Shown: positions 1 to 9,553, numbered from the stretch's first letter. The stretch is 64,000 nt of DNA from JANXQG01 sp963780045 (GCA_963780045.1 CAVZZZ010000005.1:620001-684000), one strand, 5' to 3'. Notes: a model not told the origin generated them from the letters alone. Numbers and translations: made by a program.

Positions 1-2
1 TC

Positions 3-1502
3 AGCCTCGTGCTGCTTGCGCTGGGCGTGGTGGGCGGGTGGTATGCTCGCCGGTTGCAGAAGAGCACTGCCGCGCTGGTCGCGTTGGACATATCGACGAT
101 TCGCGCGGCCGAACAACTTGTCTTCGCCGTAAGCGGCATCGAGTCGGAACTGAGAGATTACCTCGAGACCGGCGACCGCACCCGCCTCGACGCCGCGGCG
201 CAGAAATCGTCGGAGGCCGAGCAAGCGCTCGTCGAGACCGAGCGGCTGGTGGACGACCCCAATGAAATGTCGCGCACCAGGGAAATCCGCAGCGGGTACG
301 CCGCCTTTCGAAAGCAACTCGAAGACCTCGCGGCCGTCAAGGACGAAAAGGAAACGCGCACCGCGGTCCGCGAGCTGTTGGACGAAGTGCTCGACAAGGG
401 TGTGCTTGAACCCGCCAACAAGCTCCTGACCTTGGAGCAGAATCTCGTCCGCAAAAGCGGCGACGACAACCAGCAGCTCGCTCGTTGGATCGCGATTTTC
501 CTGCTCCTGGTGGGCGTGTGCGGCGCGGTGGCCGGACTGATCGCAGGCTTCGGCATCGCTCGCAGCGTCAGCCGCTCGATCGTCGAGCTCTACCTGCCGA
601 TCCAGGCCGCCAGCGGACGCCTGGAGGAGATCATTGGACCGGTCGACGTGGCGCCGGCGGCCGGCATTGAAAACCTCGACGCCGTCTTGCGGCGGATCGC
701 CGATCACGTGGGCGCCGTGGTTGACCAGTTGCAGCGGAACCAGGCCAAGATGCTCCGCACCGAGCAGATGGCGGCGCTGGGGCAGCTTGCGGCGGGGCTG
801 GCCCACGAGCTGCGCAATCCGCTCACGTCAATGAAAATGCTGATCGCCGCCGCCGCCGAGTCGGCGAGGGACCCAGAAACCGGATCGGCGGGCCAACTTA
901 ACCAGCGCGATCTGGCCGTACTCACCGCCGAGACCGCGCGGCTGGAGCAGTCGATCAAGACGTTCTTGGACTTTGCGCGGCCGCCCAAGCTGCTGAAGCG
1001 CTGCCGCGACCTCCGCGAAGACGCCCAGCAAACGCTCGATCTGGTGGCGATGCGAGCAAAGCAACAAGGCGTGGCCCTGGAATGCGAGCTGCCCGACCAC
1101 CCCGTAATCGTCGAGGCCGACCACGAACAGATCCGCCAGGTGCTGCTGAATCTGGTGCTTAACGCAATGGACGCGCAAATGGGCGGCGGGGCGGTCAAGA
1201 TCAGCGTGGCGAAGAAGCTCACTGATGAACCGCGCCTGCCCGCGCCCGATAACGCCACCGCCCCGCAGCGGTCGTGGGTCACGCTCTCCATCGCCGACCA
1301 GGGGCCGGGAATCGCGCCCGGCATGATCGAGCGGATTTTCGAGCCTTACGTTAGCACCAAGGAGACGGGCCTTGGCATGGGGCTTGCAATTTGCCGTAGA
1401 ATCGTCGAAGATCACGGAGGAGTGGTCTTCGTTGCCAACGGTCCCGAAGGAGGCGCCGTTTTTTCCGTGCGGCTGCCCGCGTTTACTGCCGTTCCGGCGT
1501 GA
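3..1502 (+). CDS. Membrane sensor histidine kinase (5' end outside window)
   Basis: This is a two-component sensor kinase whose reading frame is open to the window edge, so its first residues are missing. What remains starts inside a first membrane helix. A roughly 140-residue extracytoplasmic helical sensor follows, then a second membrane helix (about residues 158-182) and a short linker. The HisKA box has the phospho-acceptor His at about residue 266 in AHELRNPL. The ATPase domain shows an N box (NLVLNAMDA), G1 (DQGPGI) and G2 (GLGMGLAI). It lies 55 bp upstream of an NtrC-type regulator on the same strand, its probable partner. The signal sensed is unknown. The kinase call is firm; the true start is not in the window. 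Confidence 0.93.
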   Translation, partial: SLVLLALGVVGGWYARRLQKSTAALVALDISTIRAAEQLVFAVSGIESELRDYLETGDRTRLDAAAQKSSEAEQALVETERLVDDPNEMSRTREIRSGYAAFRKQLEDLAAVKDEKETRTAVRELLDEVLDKGVLEPANKLLTLEQNLVRKSGDDNQQLARWIAIFLLLVGVCGAVAGLIAGFGIARSVSRSIVELYLPIQAASGRLEEIIGPVDVAPAAGIENLDAVLRRIADHVGAVVDQLQRNQAKMLRTEQMAALGQLAAGLAHELRNPLTSMKMLIAAAAESARDPETGSAGQLNQRDLAVLTAETARLEQSIKTFLDFARPPKLLKRCRDLREDAQQTLDLVAMRAKQQGVALECELPDHPVIVEADHEQIRQVLLNLVLNAMDAQMGGGAVKISVAKKLTDEPRLPAPDNATAPQRSWVTLSIADQGPGIAPGMIERIFEPYVSTKETGLGMGLAICRRIVEDHGGVVFVANGPEGGAVFSVRLPAFTAVPA

Positions 1503-1504
1503 AA

Positions 1505-1553
1505 AGCAGGGAGCACGGAGCGGTCTCATGCTCCCTGCTCTCTGCCCCCCGCT
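1505..1553. repeat. Heptamer-phased palindrome between kinase and regulator
   Basis: Seven consecutive 7-bp units fill the gap: AGCAGGG, AGCACGG, AGCGGTC, TCATGCT, CCCTGCT, CTCTGCC, CCCCGCT. The outer part forms a perfect 11-bp inverted repeat (1505-1515 against 1529-1539) with a 13-nt loop. It could form an mRNA hairpin between the two genes. The same units recur inside the regulator gene (1949-2018) and near 63.46 kb. Confidence 0.8.
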
Positions 1554-1557
1554 TGCA

Positions 1558-3048
1558 ATGCCCAAACTGCTGATCATTGACGACGAGCCGAACGTCTGTT
1601 ATTCCCTGGAAAAGGTGTTGCAAAGCTCCCGCTTGCAGGTGGCCAGCGCGGATACGGCGCGGAAGGGGATCGACGCCGTCCGCGCCGCGCCGCCCGACGC
1701 CGTGATATTGGACGTCCGCTTGCCGGACATGTCCGGCCTGGAAGCCTACCAGAACATACGGCAGATTGACGCCCGCGTGCCCGTCATTGTCATTACCGCG
1801 CACGGCACGACGGAGACCGCGATCGAGGCCATGAAGCTGGGGGCCTTTGAGTACCTGCTCAAGCCGTTGGATCTGGTCCAGCTTCGCGACGTGGTGGGGC
1901 GCGCGGTCCATCTCAGCCAGATCAGCCGCCAGCCGGCGATGAGCGGCGAGCAGAAAGCGGGGAGCAGGGAGCAGGCAGGAGGAAGCTTCTCCCAGCTCCC
2001 AGCTCCCAGCTCCCTGCTCGACCAGTTGGTCGGCAACTCCCCGCCCATGCAAGAGCTGTACAAGTCGATCGGGCGGATCGCCCCGCAGGACGGGACCGTA
2101 TTGATCCAGGGCGAGAGCGGCACGGGAAAGGAACTAGTCGCGCGGGCCATCTACCAGCACAGCCGCCGGAACGAGGCCCCGTTCCGCGCAATCAATTGCG
2201 CGGCGATTCCGGAGCCGCTGGTGGAAAGCGAGCTTTTTGGCCACGAGCGCGGCGCCTTCACCGGCGCCGACCGCCGCCGCATCGGCAAGTTCGAACAGGC
2301 CGACCGCGGCACGCTCTTTCTGGACGAAGTCGGCGACATGGCGCCCGCCACTCAGGCCAAGCTGCTGCGGCTGCTGCAGGAGGGCCAGTTCGAGCGGATC
2401 GGCGGCAACACCACGATCACCACCAGTATTCGCATCATCGCGGCCACGAACCAGGACCTGGAGTCGCTGGTTGCCGGCGGCCGCTTTCGGCAAGACCTCT
2501 TTTACCGCCTCAGCGTGCTGACGATCCATGTTCCACCGCTGCGCGAGCGTATCGACGATCTGCCGCTTTTGGTCAACTACTTCATTGGCCGCATGAACCC
2601 CGATCTGGGCCGCCGCGTGCAGAGAGTTTCGCCGGAAGCCATGCAGCTTATGAAGGCCCACGCCTGGCCGGGCAACGTGCGCGAGCTGCAAAGCGCCGTG
2701 CAGTACGGCCTGGTCCACACCGCCGGCGACGTTCTTGAGGCCGAATGCCTGCCCCCGCACCTCCGCGAGGCCGCTGCGGCGCCGGTCGACGAGCGCGCCG
2801 TCTGCGACGCTGCGCGGATCGTCCGCGACATGCTTAAGCAGCAAAGGGGCAACATCTACTACCGCGTGCAAGCGGCGATGGACCGCGTCGTCCTGGAGAC
2901 CGTGCTGGAGCACGCCAAAGGCAATCAGGTCGAGGCGGCCGAGATGCTGGGAATCTCCCGCAACACGCTTCGCTCCAAGCTCCGCAGCCTGGGCCTGATC
3001 GTGGAGAAGCACCTCAACGAATCGCCTTACCCGCCGGGCGAGGGCTAA
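1558..3048 (+). CDS. NtrC-family sigma54 response regulator
   Basis: This is a transcription activator that should be phosphorylated by the upstream kinase and open sigma54 promoters. The start MPKLLIIDDE was chosen because the receiver domain begins there; an ATG at 1528 in the same frame lies inside a repeat. The receiver spans residues 1-120 with phospho-Asp at about 52 (LDVRLPD). An AAA+ domain follows, with Walker A GESGTGKE near 185, the sigma54-contacting GAFTGA loop near 232 and an arginine-rich sensor region. A Fis-type helix-turn-helix ends the protein (about 450-490). The receiver-AAA linker contains a 70-bp heptamer palindrome in frame. Length, about 496 residues, is normal for the family. 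No target promoter was identified. Confidence 0.93.
   Translation: MPKLLIIDDEPNVCYSLEKVLQSSRLQVASADTARKGIDAVRAAPPDAVILDVRLPDMSGLEAYQNIRQIDARVPVIVITAHGTTETAIEAMKLGAFEYLLKPLDLVQLRDVVGRAVHLSQISRQPAMSGEQKAGSREQAGGSFSQLPAPSSLLDQLVGNSPPMQELYKSIGRIAPQDGTVLIQGESGTGKELVARAIYQHSRRNEAPFRAINCAAIPEPLVESELFGHERGAFTGADRRRIGKFEQADRGTLFLDEVGDMAPATQAKLLRLLQEGQFERIGGNTTITTSIRIIAATNQDLESLVAGGRFRQDLFYRLSVLTIHVPPLRERIDDLPLLVNYFIGRMNPDLGRRVQRVSPEAMQLMKAHAWPGNVRELQSAVQYGLVHTAGDVLEAECLPPHLREAAAAPVDERAVCDAARIVRDMLKQQRGNIYYRVQAAMDRVVLETVLEHAKGNQVEAAEMLGISRNTLRSKLRSLGLIVEKHLNESPYPPGEG
1949..2018. repeat. Heptamer palindrome embedded in regulator coding sequence
   Basis: Ten 7-bp units in register run AGCAGAA, AGCGGGG, AGCAGGG, AGCAGGC, AGGAGGA, AGCTTCT, CCCAGCT three times, CCCTGCT. 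GAGCAGGGAGC at 1962-1972 is the exact reverse complement of 2009-2019. It encodes EQKAGSREQAGGS and a Pro/Ser-rich stretch in the linker between receiver and AAA+ domain, where an extra disordered segment is likely tolerated. Confidence 0.85.
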
Positions 3049-3079
3049 TCAATAACCTAAGAACCGTCGGGATTCAATC

Positions 3080-3746
3080 ATGCATTTGACGCGATTTTCG
3101 CGCGCGGCACTTGCCGCATGCACGTTTGCATCTGCTGTGCTCGGTTGTTTGGCGGGCCGCTCCGCGACGGACCTCTCCTCGTCAAGCACGCCGGCGCTTG
3201 CCGCGCTGCCGATGTTCACCGCCCCCGACGTGCCCGCGCTAGGCTCAGGTGAGCCGGCGATCGGCGGCTACAATCCCAAGACCGAACCAACAACGGGATT
3301 GCCGGGCAACGGGCTGGCCCAACATCCGATGCTTTTCATCGGCGAGGGCTACAACAAGATGCTGCTCGTAAGCGGCGGCAAGATCGTCTGGACGTACAAC
3401 ACCGCACCCGCCAATAAACCGGAGTATGACGATATATGGCTGCTTTCCAAAGGACAAGCTTACTCGCGAAGTCAATTTCAAGGGCGAAACCGTGTGGGAG
3501 TTCAAGCTGGCCGACCTGCCGGCGGAACTCCGCGGCAATTGCCAGACCTGCGTCCGCCTGGCCAACGGCAACACGATCTTCTGCATCAACGCCCCCAGGA
3601 ACAAGGCGCCACAGCTTGTCGAAGTGACGCCAGACAAGAAGGTCGTTTGGGTGCTCAAGGACTGGCAGCACTTCGGTCCGGCTACCGCCGTGCAGGTTCT
3701 GGACGATCCGGGCATTCCAGAAAAGCCGGGCGACTTGCAACGGTAA
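3080..3746 (+). pseudogene. Secreted beta-propeller-like protein, internally deleted and frameshifted
   Basis: The first frame (3080 to about 3443) encodes a signal peptide and a blade-like segment (GKIVWTYNTA...EYDDIWLLSKG). The sequence then moves to another frame, ending at 3746, that reads KLTREVNFKGETVWEF, later QLVEVTPDKKVVWVLKDW, and stops. Repeated 'KxVWxY/F' strands resemble PQQ/NHL-type propellers. The two parts look like the first and last blades of one protein. The central blades seem to be missing and the frame is broken at the junction, so it is probably non-functional. An assembly deletion is the alternative. It ends 11 bp before the GH105 start. The original function is unknown. 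Confidence 0.65.
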
Positions 3747-3757
3747 AGGCGAGAAAT

Positions 3758-5044
3758 ATGAACGCAACCAAAGACTGCGACCTCCGACACCACAGGCTGG
3801 CCGTCCTTTTCGCGGGCCTGCTCTTGCTTCAAGCGGCCTCTACCTCGCTTGCTGAGCCGAGCGGCAAGCCGGCAAAACCCGCTGCGCCCAAACGCGGCAA
3901 TTCGCCGGGCGTGCCGGAGGCGCACTTGGATTACGCTCCCGGCAGCGCGCCGAAGTTCTGGTCCATCGCCGCGGCCGACACGATCTTGGCCCGCCACCCC
4001 GATTTCCGCCGGGCATATTGGCGGGACTGGACCTACATGAACGGCTACGTGTTGCTGGGCATCGAGCAGGCTTATCGTGCTACCGGCGACGCGCAGTACC
4101 TGGAATTCATCAAGAAGTACATCGACAACTTCGTTGACCAAAAGGGTCGCTTCCGCGGCGGCAAGCTGAACGCCCTGGACAACTTCATGACCGGCAACGC
4201 GATCGTGATGATGTACGAGTACACGCACGACCCGCGCTACAAGTCCGCCGCGACGCAAATGCGCAAGGCTTTCGACACGTATCCCCGCAGCAGCGACGGC
4301 CAGTTCTGGCACAACACCAAAGGGCCGGACATGTGGATTGACGGCGTCTTTATGGGGCAGATGTTCCTCATTCGCTACGGCAAGTCGATCGGCGACTCCA
4401 ATTACGCCTGGGACGAGGCGACGAAGCAGATCACGGTCTTCGCCCGGCATTGCCGCAAAGGCGATTCGGGTTTGTACCTGCATGCCTGGACGGAGCAGCA
4501 GCCGCGGCCGAAATGGGCCGAAAAGGACGGCGTTTCTTGCGACGTCTGGAGCGAGGGCCTCGGCTGGTATGCGCTGGTCGTGCCCGAAACGCTGGCGGTG
4601 TTGCCTAAGACCCATCCCAAATACGCCGAAGTGCTGGACATTTACAAACGCCTGATGGCCGGCCTGAAGAAAACGCAAGACGCAAAGACGGGCGGTTGGT
4701 TCATGATTGTCGACAAAGGCGATCGGCCGGATAACTGGATCGACCCTTCCGGCACTTCAATGTTCGTCTATTCCATTCGCCGCGGCATCGAGTTAGGACT
4801 GTTGGACAAGGCTGAATTCGAGCCGATCGCCTCGCGCGGCTACCGTGCTCTTTGCACGTTTGCCACGATCAACGAACGCGGCCTCGTCGATATCCGGGGC
4901 GGCGGCGACGGCATCTGCATCCAGAACGACTACGCCGCCTACGTTCATTACAAGCGCATCGTCAACGCCAAGGAAACCGTAGGCGGAATGCTATTGGCGG
5001 CGGGAATGATGGAGAAGGCCGAGGTGGCGACGGAACGTCACTGA
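3758..5044 (+). CDS. GH105-type unsaturated rhamnogalacturonyl hydrolase
   Basis: This is a secreted (alpha/alpha)6-barrel hydrolase expected to remove 4,5-unsaturated galacturonic acid from pectin fragments made by polysaccharide lyases. The start at 3758 gives a signal peptide (VLFAGLLLLQAASTSLA). The body has the family pattern: a WTYMNGYVLLGIE helix, DNFMTGNA, WHNTKGPDMWIDGVFMGQMF containing the likely catalytic Asp, VWSEGLGWYALV and a C-terminal DIRGGGDG. About 428 residues is somewhat long for YteR/GH105. It fits the RhaT symporter and other carbohydrate genes in the window. The substrate is inferred from family membership only. Confidence 0.85.
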   Translation: MNATKDCDLRHHRLAVLFAGLLLLQAASTSLAEPSGKPAKPAAPKRGNSPGVPEAHLDYAPGSAPKFWSIAAADTILARHPDFRRAYWRDWTYMNGYVLLGIEQAYRATGDAQYLEFIKKYIDNFVDQKGRFRGGKLNALDNFMTGNAIVMMYEYTHDPRYKSAATQMRKAFDTYPRSSDGQFWHNTKGPDMWIDGVFMGQMFLIRYGKSIGDSNYAWDEATKQITVFARHCRKGDSGLYLHAWTEQQPRPKWAEKDGVSCDVWSEGLGWYALVVPETLAVLPKTHPKYAEVLDIYKRLMAGLKKTQDAKTGGWFMIVDKGDRPDNWIDPSGTSMFVYSIRRGIELGLLDKAEFEPIASRGYRALCTFATINERGLVDIRGGGDGICIQNDYAAYVHYKRIVNAKETVGGMLLAAGMMEKAEVATERH

Positions 5045-5102
5045 ACTCCATAAACCAGTGACTTCGGTTTTTCACCGCGCAACTCGCAAACCGCGTGTAG
5101 CT

Positions 5103-5788
5103 CTAACCTTCGCACGACCGCGACTGGAGGTCGTAGACCCATCGACCGCGGGCGTTGCGGCGGCAACCGAGGAGGAATCGGCAATCAAAGACCGTCGAAC
5201 GCTGAAAACCTTCTCTGTCTTTCGACACCGACTCATAGCCGTGCAATCCGCGCGCATGAATTCGGAAGACCAGTCGCTCCCCGCGCACGTCGATCAGCCA
5301 GTACTCCGCAATCCCGGCGCACAGTAGGACACAGGCAATTGCTTCGTGTCTTTGCCGACGGAACTGTCACTGACGATCTCGACGACCAGGTCCGGCGCGC
5401 CTTCAAGTTCCACATAGCTGTCCGGTTCGCCCCCGGCGCTGGGCACCAGGCGCAAACGGCCGCTGTCGAGCGCATCGTCGGACAGATAAACGACGTCCGG
5501 CTCAGACGAGAGGTCGGCGGCTGGACAGGAAACCCGCATTTGATCGCTGAAAAGATACCCGTTCCCGATGGACTGAACGATGTTGGCCAATACGCGCACG
5601 ATCTCGGTCTTGACTGATCCGTGAAAGAAGACGTTTTCCGGCGACATGTCTACCTCGATCTGCCCACCGATGTAGTCGATGCGGCCGCGCTCAGGGAAGT
5701 CGTCCGACAATGCCCACGCGCGGAACTCGGCCAACGAGCGGAAGCTAGGGATTTCGACCTGATCTTCGATTATTACTGAACTCGCCAT
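5103..5788 (-). pseudogene. Uma2-family nuclease-like protein, frameshifted
   Basis: The first frame from 5788 encodes a Uma2 protein with the PD-(D/E)XK-like core: EPDVVYLSDD, then APDLVVEIVSDSS, then GKDTK. Near 5307-5312 the frame breaks. The expected continuation (IAEYWLIDVRGE, then GFQRSTVF) is found in another frame down to 5103. Adding one base restores about 228 residues, normal for the family. Uma2 proteins are abundant in planctomycetes and cyanobacteria; their role is unsettled. The frame is otherwise clean, so sequencing error is as likely as true inactivation. A second, intact Uma2 gene lies at 9577. Confidence 0.75.
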
Positions 5789-5806
5789 CTCCGGGCCTCC
5801 GTTGAG

Positions 5807-5815
5807 ATTCTAGCA
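5807..5815 (-). promoter_or_regulatory. Extended -10 promoter of the Uma2 gene
   Basis: The minus strand reads TGCTAGAAT, a TGn-extended -10 box, followed by a GGAGG ribosome site just before the ATG at 5788. The whole leader is only about 20 nt. The same compact arrangement precedes the genes at 9577 and 11404. Confidence 0.5.
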
Positions 5816-5842
5816 TCGGGCATCGGACGGAGTCAAATCGTC

Positions 5843-7851
5843 TTACCCCGGCTCTTCCAGCTCGTAGCGCCGTATCTTGCGATCCAGCGTCGAGCGCTCG
5901 ATGCCCAAGATGGTCGCAGTGCGGCTCTTGTTCCAGGCCGTATGGTTCAAGGTGGCCAGGATATAGCGGCGCTCGATGTCTTCCAGCGATGCGGGCAGGA
6001 ACTCCTCGACCGCCGCCTCGGCCTCGGCCGTGTCGCCCGCGGTGGCCAGCTTGGTCACAAGCAAGTCGCCTTCGTCGATCTGCTGGCCGCGGCAGAGGAC
6101 CACCGCCCGCTCGATCACATTCTTCAACTCGCGGACGTTGCCGGGCCAGAGATAGGTAATGAGCTTTTCCTTGGCCTGCTCGGTGAAACCGGTGATCTTG
6201 CGGCCTGTCTCGGCATTGAACTTCCGCAGGAAAAAGTCGGCCAGAAGGGGAATGTCTTCCGGTCGCTTCCGCAGCGCGGGCACGACGATCTCCAGCACGC
6301 GCAGGCGGAAGTAGAGGTCGCGGCGGAAGATGCCTTCGACGACCGCTTTTTCCAGGTCGCGGTTGGTGGCGGCGATGACGCGGACGTCGACGCTGATCGG
6401 CTTGCTTCCGCCCACACGTTCGAAAGGATGCCCTTCGAGCACGCGGAGAAACTTGGCCTGCAAGCCGGGGCTCATTTCGCCGATTTCGTCCAGCATGATC
6501 GTGCCCTTGTGGGCCGCCTCGAACTTGCCGAGCTTGCGCTCCGTGGCCCCCGTGAAGGCCCCGCGCTCGTGGCCGAAAAGCTCGCTGGCCAGCAACTCGG
6601 CGGACAGGGCCGCGCAGTTCAGCGCGACGAACACGTGGTCTCTCCGCGGGCTGGAATTGTGGATGCCGCGGGCGACCAGCTCCTTGCCCGCGCCGCTCTC
6701 GCCGCGAATCAGCACCGTGGCGTTGCTGGCTGCGGCACGGGCGATCTCGTCGGCCATTTGCCGCACGACGGGACTCTTGCCGATCATCTGGCTCTGCACG
6801 CCCAGACGCTCGCGGAGCTGCACGTTCTCGGTGCGGACCTGCGTCAGGTTCTCAGCCAACTCCTCGCGGCGCTTCAGGTTGCCCAGTGCAACTGCCACGG
6901 TGTCGGCCACAGCCAGCGTGAACTCCAGGTCGTCCGGATCGGGCACGCGGTCCGCATCGATTGAATAGAGGTGAATCAGCCCTAGGATGCTGCCGCCGCA
7001 ACGGATCGGGCGCAGATGACGCTCGTGGTACGAATTTCGCCCTGGCTGTCGCGGCTGCCGAGGCTGCTGTCGCCCATCACGTTGCGGGCCAGCACGGCCT
7101 CTCCTTCGCGGATCACGGTCTCGGCCAGCGTATGCGGCAGGCGGTGGTAGCGATGTTCAGAAGAGCTCCGCGAGGCGACGATTTCCAGCGCGTCGCTCTT
7201 GGGCGGACCCTCATATTCGCCGGGCAGGAGCATTACCGCGCCGGCATCGGTCAGCGTGCCTTGGGCCAAGCCGTCCAGGGCCAGTTGCGCCACACCGACC
7301 ACGTCGGGCGCTTGGGCCAGTTCGAAAGCCAGCCGGCAGAGCTTGGCCGCCGCCCGGCCCATCTTGGACACGCCCGGCTCCTCGGCCGGCGATGGCTCAA
7401 GGAGGCGCGTCTGGCCCTTGCGGTGCGTAATCTTGGCTGGGCCGATGTCGTCCAGCACGCTGGCGGCATCGTCGACCACCGTACCGGTGTCATCCCGCAC
7501 CGCGCCGCCGTTACGGCTGGCCGTGCTGGCGTCGGAAAAGGCATCGGCCAGCGTATGTACAAAGATCAATTGGGAACGGCCAATGCGGATGATGTCGCCC
7601 GCGTGGAGAGTATGGTCGCCGGTGATCCGCTGGCTGCCGATCATCGTGCCGTTGCGGCTGTCGAGGTCGCGAAGCACCCACTGGCCGCCGGTGAAAAAGA
7701 CCTCAACGTGGTTGCGGCTGCAGCGATCGTCCTTGAGGATGATTTGACATGTCGGCGCACGGCCGATAGTCGCCGCCTGTCCGGGCACAAGCCGGAAGAC
7801 GTCGCTCCACTTCGCACCTTCACGAATTACGAGATACGCGAGTTCCGACAC
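5843..7851 (-). CDS. FHA-GAF-sigma54 activator (one frameshift)
   Basis: This is a sigma54-dependent regulator without a receiver. From the GTG start at 7851 (an in-frame stop lies shortly upstream) it has an FHA domain (GRAPTCQI...CSRNHVEV...DLDSRNGT). A GAF domain follows, then an AAA+ domain with GESGAGKE and GAFTGA, and a Fis-type HTH (AWNKSRTATILGIERSTL). The frame breaks in the GAF domain at a CCC run (7008-7010). Restoring one C joins SVICA to GGSILGLIHLYS and then to the frame ending at 5843. FHA domains bind phosphothreonine, so control by a Ser/Thr kinase is plausible but not shown. The stop at 7008 is probably a sequence error. Confidence 0.87.
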
Positions 7852-8108
7852 AGTCGGCCCGATCGGAGTTGCTTAGGCATGATGCCACCTTAAAGGGTTA
7901 CTGCCCTCAACGGGTCGGCCGGTGGCGAACTATGCCCGATAGTCGATTTTTTTGCCCTGGCGGGCGCAAGTTATTCTATACCTTATCTCGCCAACAGTGG
8001 TTTTTGCAAGGTGCAGCGTGCGAAAATCGCTTGCATTCACCCTCCGCTTGGATTAGGCTAACCATAGGAACTTCCGGAACCTTCCCGCCCAACATGAAGG
8101 GGTGCGCC

Positions 8109-9476
8109 ATGGACTTTCGCCGTCCGAACAGTAAAAACCTCGCTCCATTTGCGGTGACTGCCGTCATCGCAGCGTTCGTAGCTCTTTCCGCGCCTTCGCC
8201 GGCACGCGCGCAAGTCTTCGGATTCACACGGGCCGTCGGCGGCATCTCGATCAATTCGGACGGCCTGATCGCCAACGCCACGATCGATACGCTGGGCAAG
8301 CTTCGCAACGAGCGCGCCCGGCTGATGCAGAAGACGCCGGACGATCTTCAAGCCGGCTCGGCGCTCCGCAAGGTCTCGCTCCGCGGACTCGAGGCGGCGA
8401 TTGAGGAATCGGTCCGCACGAACAAGCCGCTGGCCGACGAGGTTTGGCTCTTGGCCGGCCTGCAAGACATCCGCTACGTCTTCGTCTATCCCGAGCAGAA
8501 GGACATTGTGTTGGTCGGCTATGGCGAAGGCTGGCAATTGGACCGCAACGGCAACTTCGTCGGCGCGACGACCGGCAAACCCGTGCTGCTGCTGGACGAT
8601 CTGCTGGTCGCCCTGCGGACCGCTGCGACGACCGCCCAGGGAGGCATCAGTTGCTCCATCGACCCGACCGCCGAAGGTTTGGCGCGGCTGAAGGAGCACG
8701 TAGCCCGGCTCTCGACCGCCAGCAGCTCGACGGCCGCAGGGATTAAGAAGGCGTTGGGCCGGCAGAAGGTCACCTTCACCGGCGTTACCGCCACGAGCCA
8801 CTTCGCCGCCGTACTGGTGGCGGCGGACTACCGCATGAAGCGGATGGCGATGAAGCTCGAGAAGGCCCCGGTCCGCGGCATGCCGAGCTACCTGGACATG
8901 TTCACCGCGACCGAAATCGGCATGAGCAACATCCTGCAGCGCTGGTGGCTGGAGCCGAAGTACGATTCGGTCCTCCGCTCGCCCGACGGCTTGGCCTGGG
9001 AGTTCAACGGCGGCAGCGCCAAGTGCATGACCGAAGAGGATTTCTGCGCGGCTGGCGGACAGCGCGAGCACAGCGGCCAGGCCAACAGCGTGGCGCAGCA
9101 ATGGGCCGACAACATGACCTCCCATTACGACGAGCTGGCAGTGGCCGCGCCGATCTTCGGCGATCTGCGGAACTGCATGACCTTGGCCATGGTCGGCGCG
9201 CTGGTGACGCACGAGCGGCTGGTCGAGAAGGCCGGCTGCACGCTGCCCGCGCTGATGACTGCCGACGAGCTCAAGACCCTAGTTTTGCCCGCGCCGACGG
9301 AAGTCGATAGCGTAGTCAGCTCGGTGAAGCAGGGAAAGAATCGCGTAATGAGCGCATCCGGCGGCGTAACGATCTTCCCCGGCGACTTCGTACGCAAAGC
9401 CCGTCAAAGCGCCGACCCCGCCACAGCCCGCAGCAAGGCCGCCAATCCCGGCAAGACGGGCTGGTATTGGAACTGA
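8109..9476 (+). CDS. Secreted DUF1598 protein
   Basis: This planctomycete-type protein of unknown function is about 455 residues long. The ATG at 8109 is preferred over 8094 because GAAGGGG lies 7 nt upstream of it. A signal peptide (AVTAVIAAFVALSAPSPARA) is followed by repeated VGGISINSDGLI-like and RYVFVYPEQKDIVLVGYGEGW segments, features I associate with DUF1598. Several Cys residues (ISCSIDP, CMTEEDFCAAGG, NCMT, GCTLPA) suggest disulfides in an exported domain. It is transcribed divergently from the FHA-sigma54 gene and followed by a strong terminator. No function can be assigned. Confidence 0.82.
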   Translation: MDFRRPNSKNLAPFAVTAVIAAFVALSAPSPARAQVFGFTRAVGGISINSDGLIANATIDTLGKLRNERARLMQKTPDDLQAGSALRKVSLRGLEAAIEESVRTNKPLADEVWLLAGLQDIRYVFVYPEQKDIVLVGYGEGWQLDRNGNFVGATTGKPVLLLDDLLVALRTAATTAQGGISCSIDPTAEGLARLKEHVARLSTASSSTAAGIKKALGRQKVTFTGVTATSHFAAVLVAADYRMKRMAMKLEKAPVRGMPSYLDMFTATEIGMSNILQRWWLEPKYDSVLRSPDGLAWEFNGGSAKCMTEEDFCAAGGQREHSGQANSVAQQWADNMTSHYDELAVAAPIFGDLRNCMTLAMVGALVTHERLVEKAGCTLPALMTADELKTLVLPAPTEVDSVVSSVKQGKNRVMSASGGVTIFPGDFVRKARQSADPATARSKAANPGKTGWYWN

Positions 9477-9487
9477 CACTTTGGAGT

Positions 9488-9509
9488 GCGGCGGCTTGCC
9501 GCCGCTTTT
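9488..9509 (+). terminator. Rho-independent terminator after DUF1598 gene
   Basis: GCGGCGGC (9488-9495), a two-base loop, GCCGCCGC (9498-9505) and TTTT follow the stop at 9476 by 12 nt. This is a textbook intrinsic terminator. Confidence 0.8.
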
Positions 9510-9545
9510 GCCAGAGTGCGATTGACGCGGAGCGGACTTGGGATT

Positions 9546-9553
9546 GCTATAAT
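9546..9553 (+). promoter_or_regulatory. Extended -10 promoter of the intact Uma2 gene
   Basis: TGCTATAAT forms a perfect TATAAT with a TG extension. It is followed by GAGGAGG and the ATG at 9577, leaving only about 23 nt between the -10 box and the start. No good -35 at 17 bp is visible, as expected for extended -10 promoters. Confidence 0.6.

Noticed and set aside
3245..4678. 477-codon minus-strand frame opposite GH105
   Set aside because: Spans two unrelated plus-strand genes, which real genes would not allow, and has no domain.
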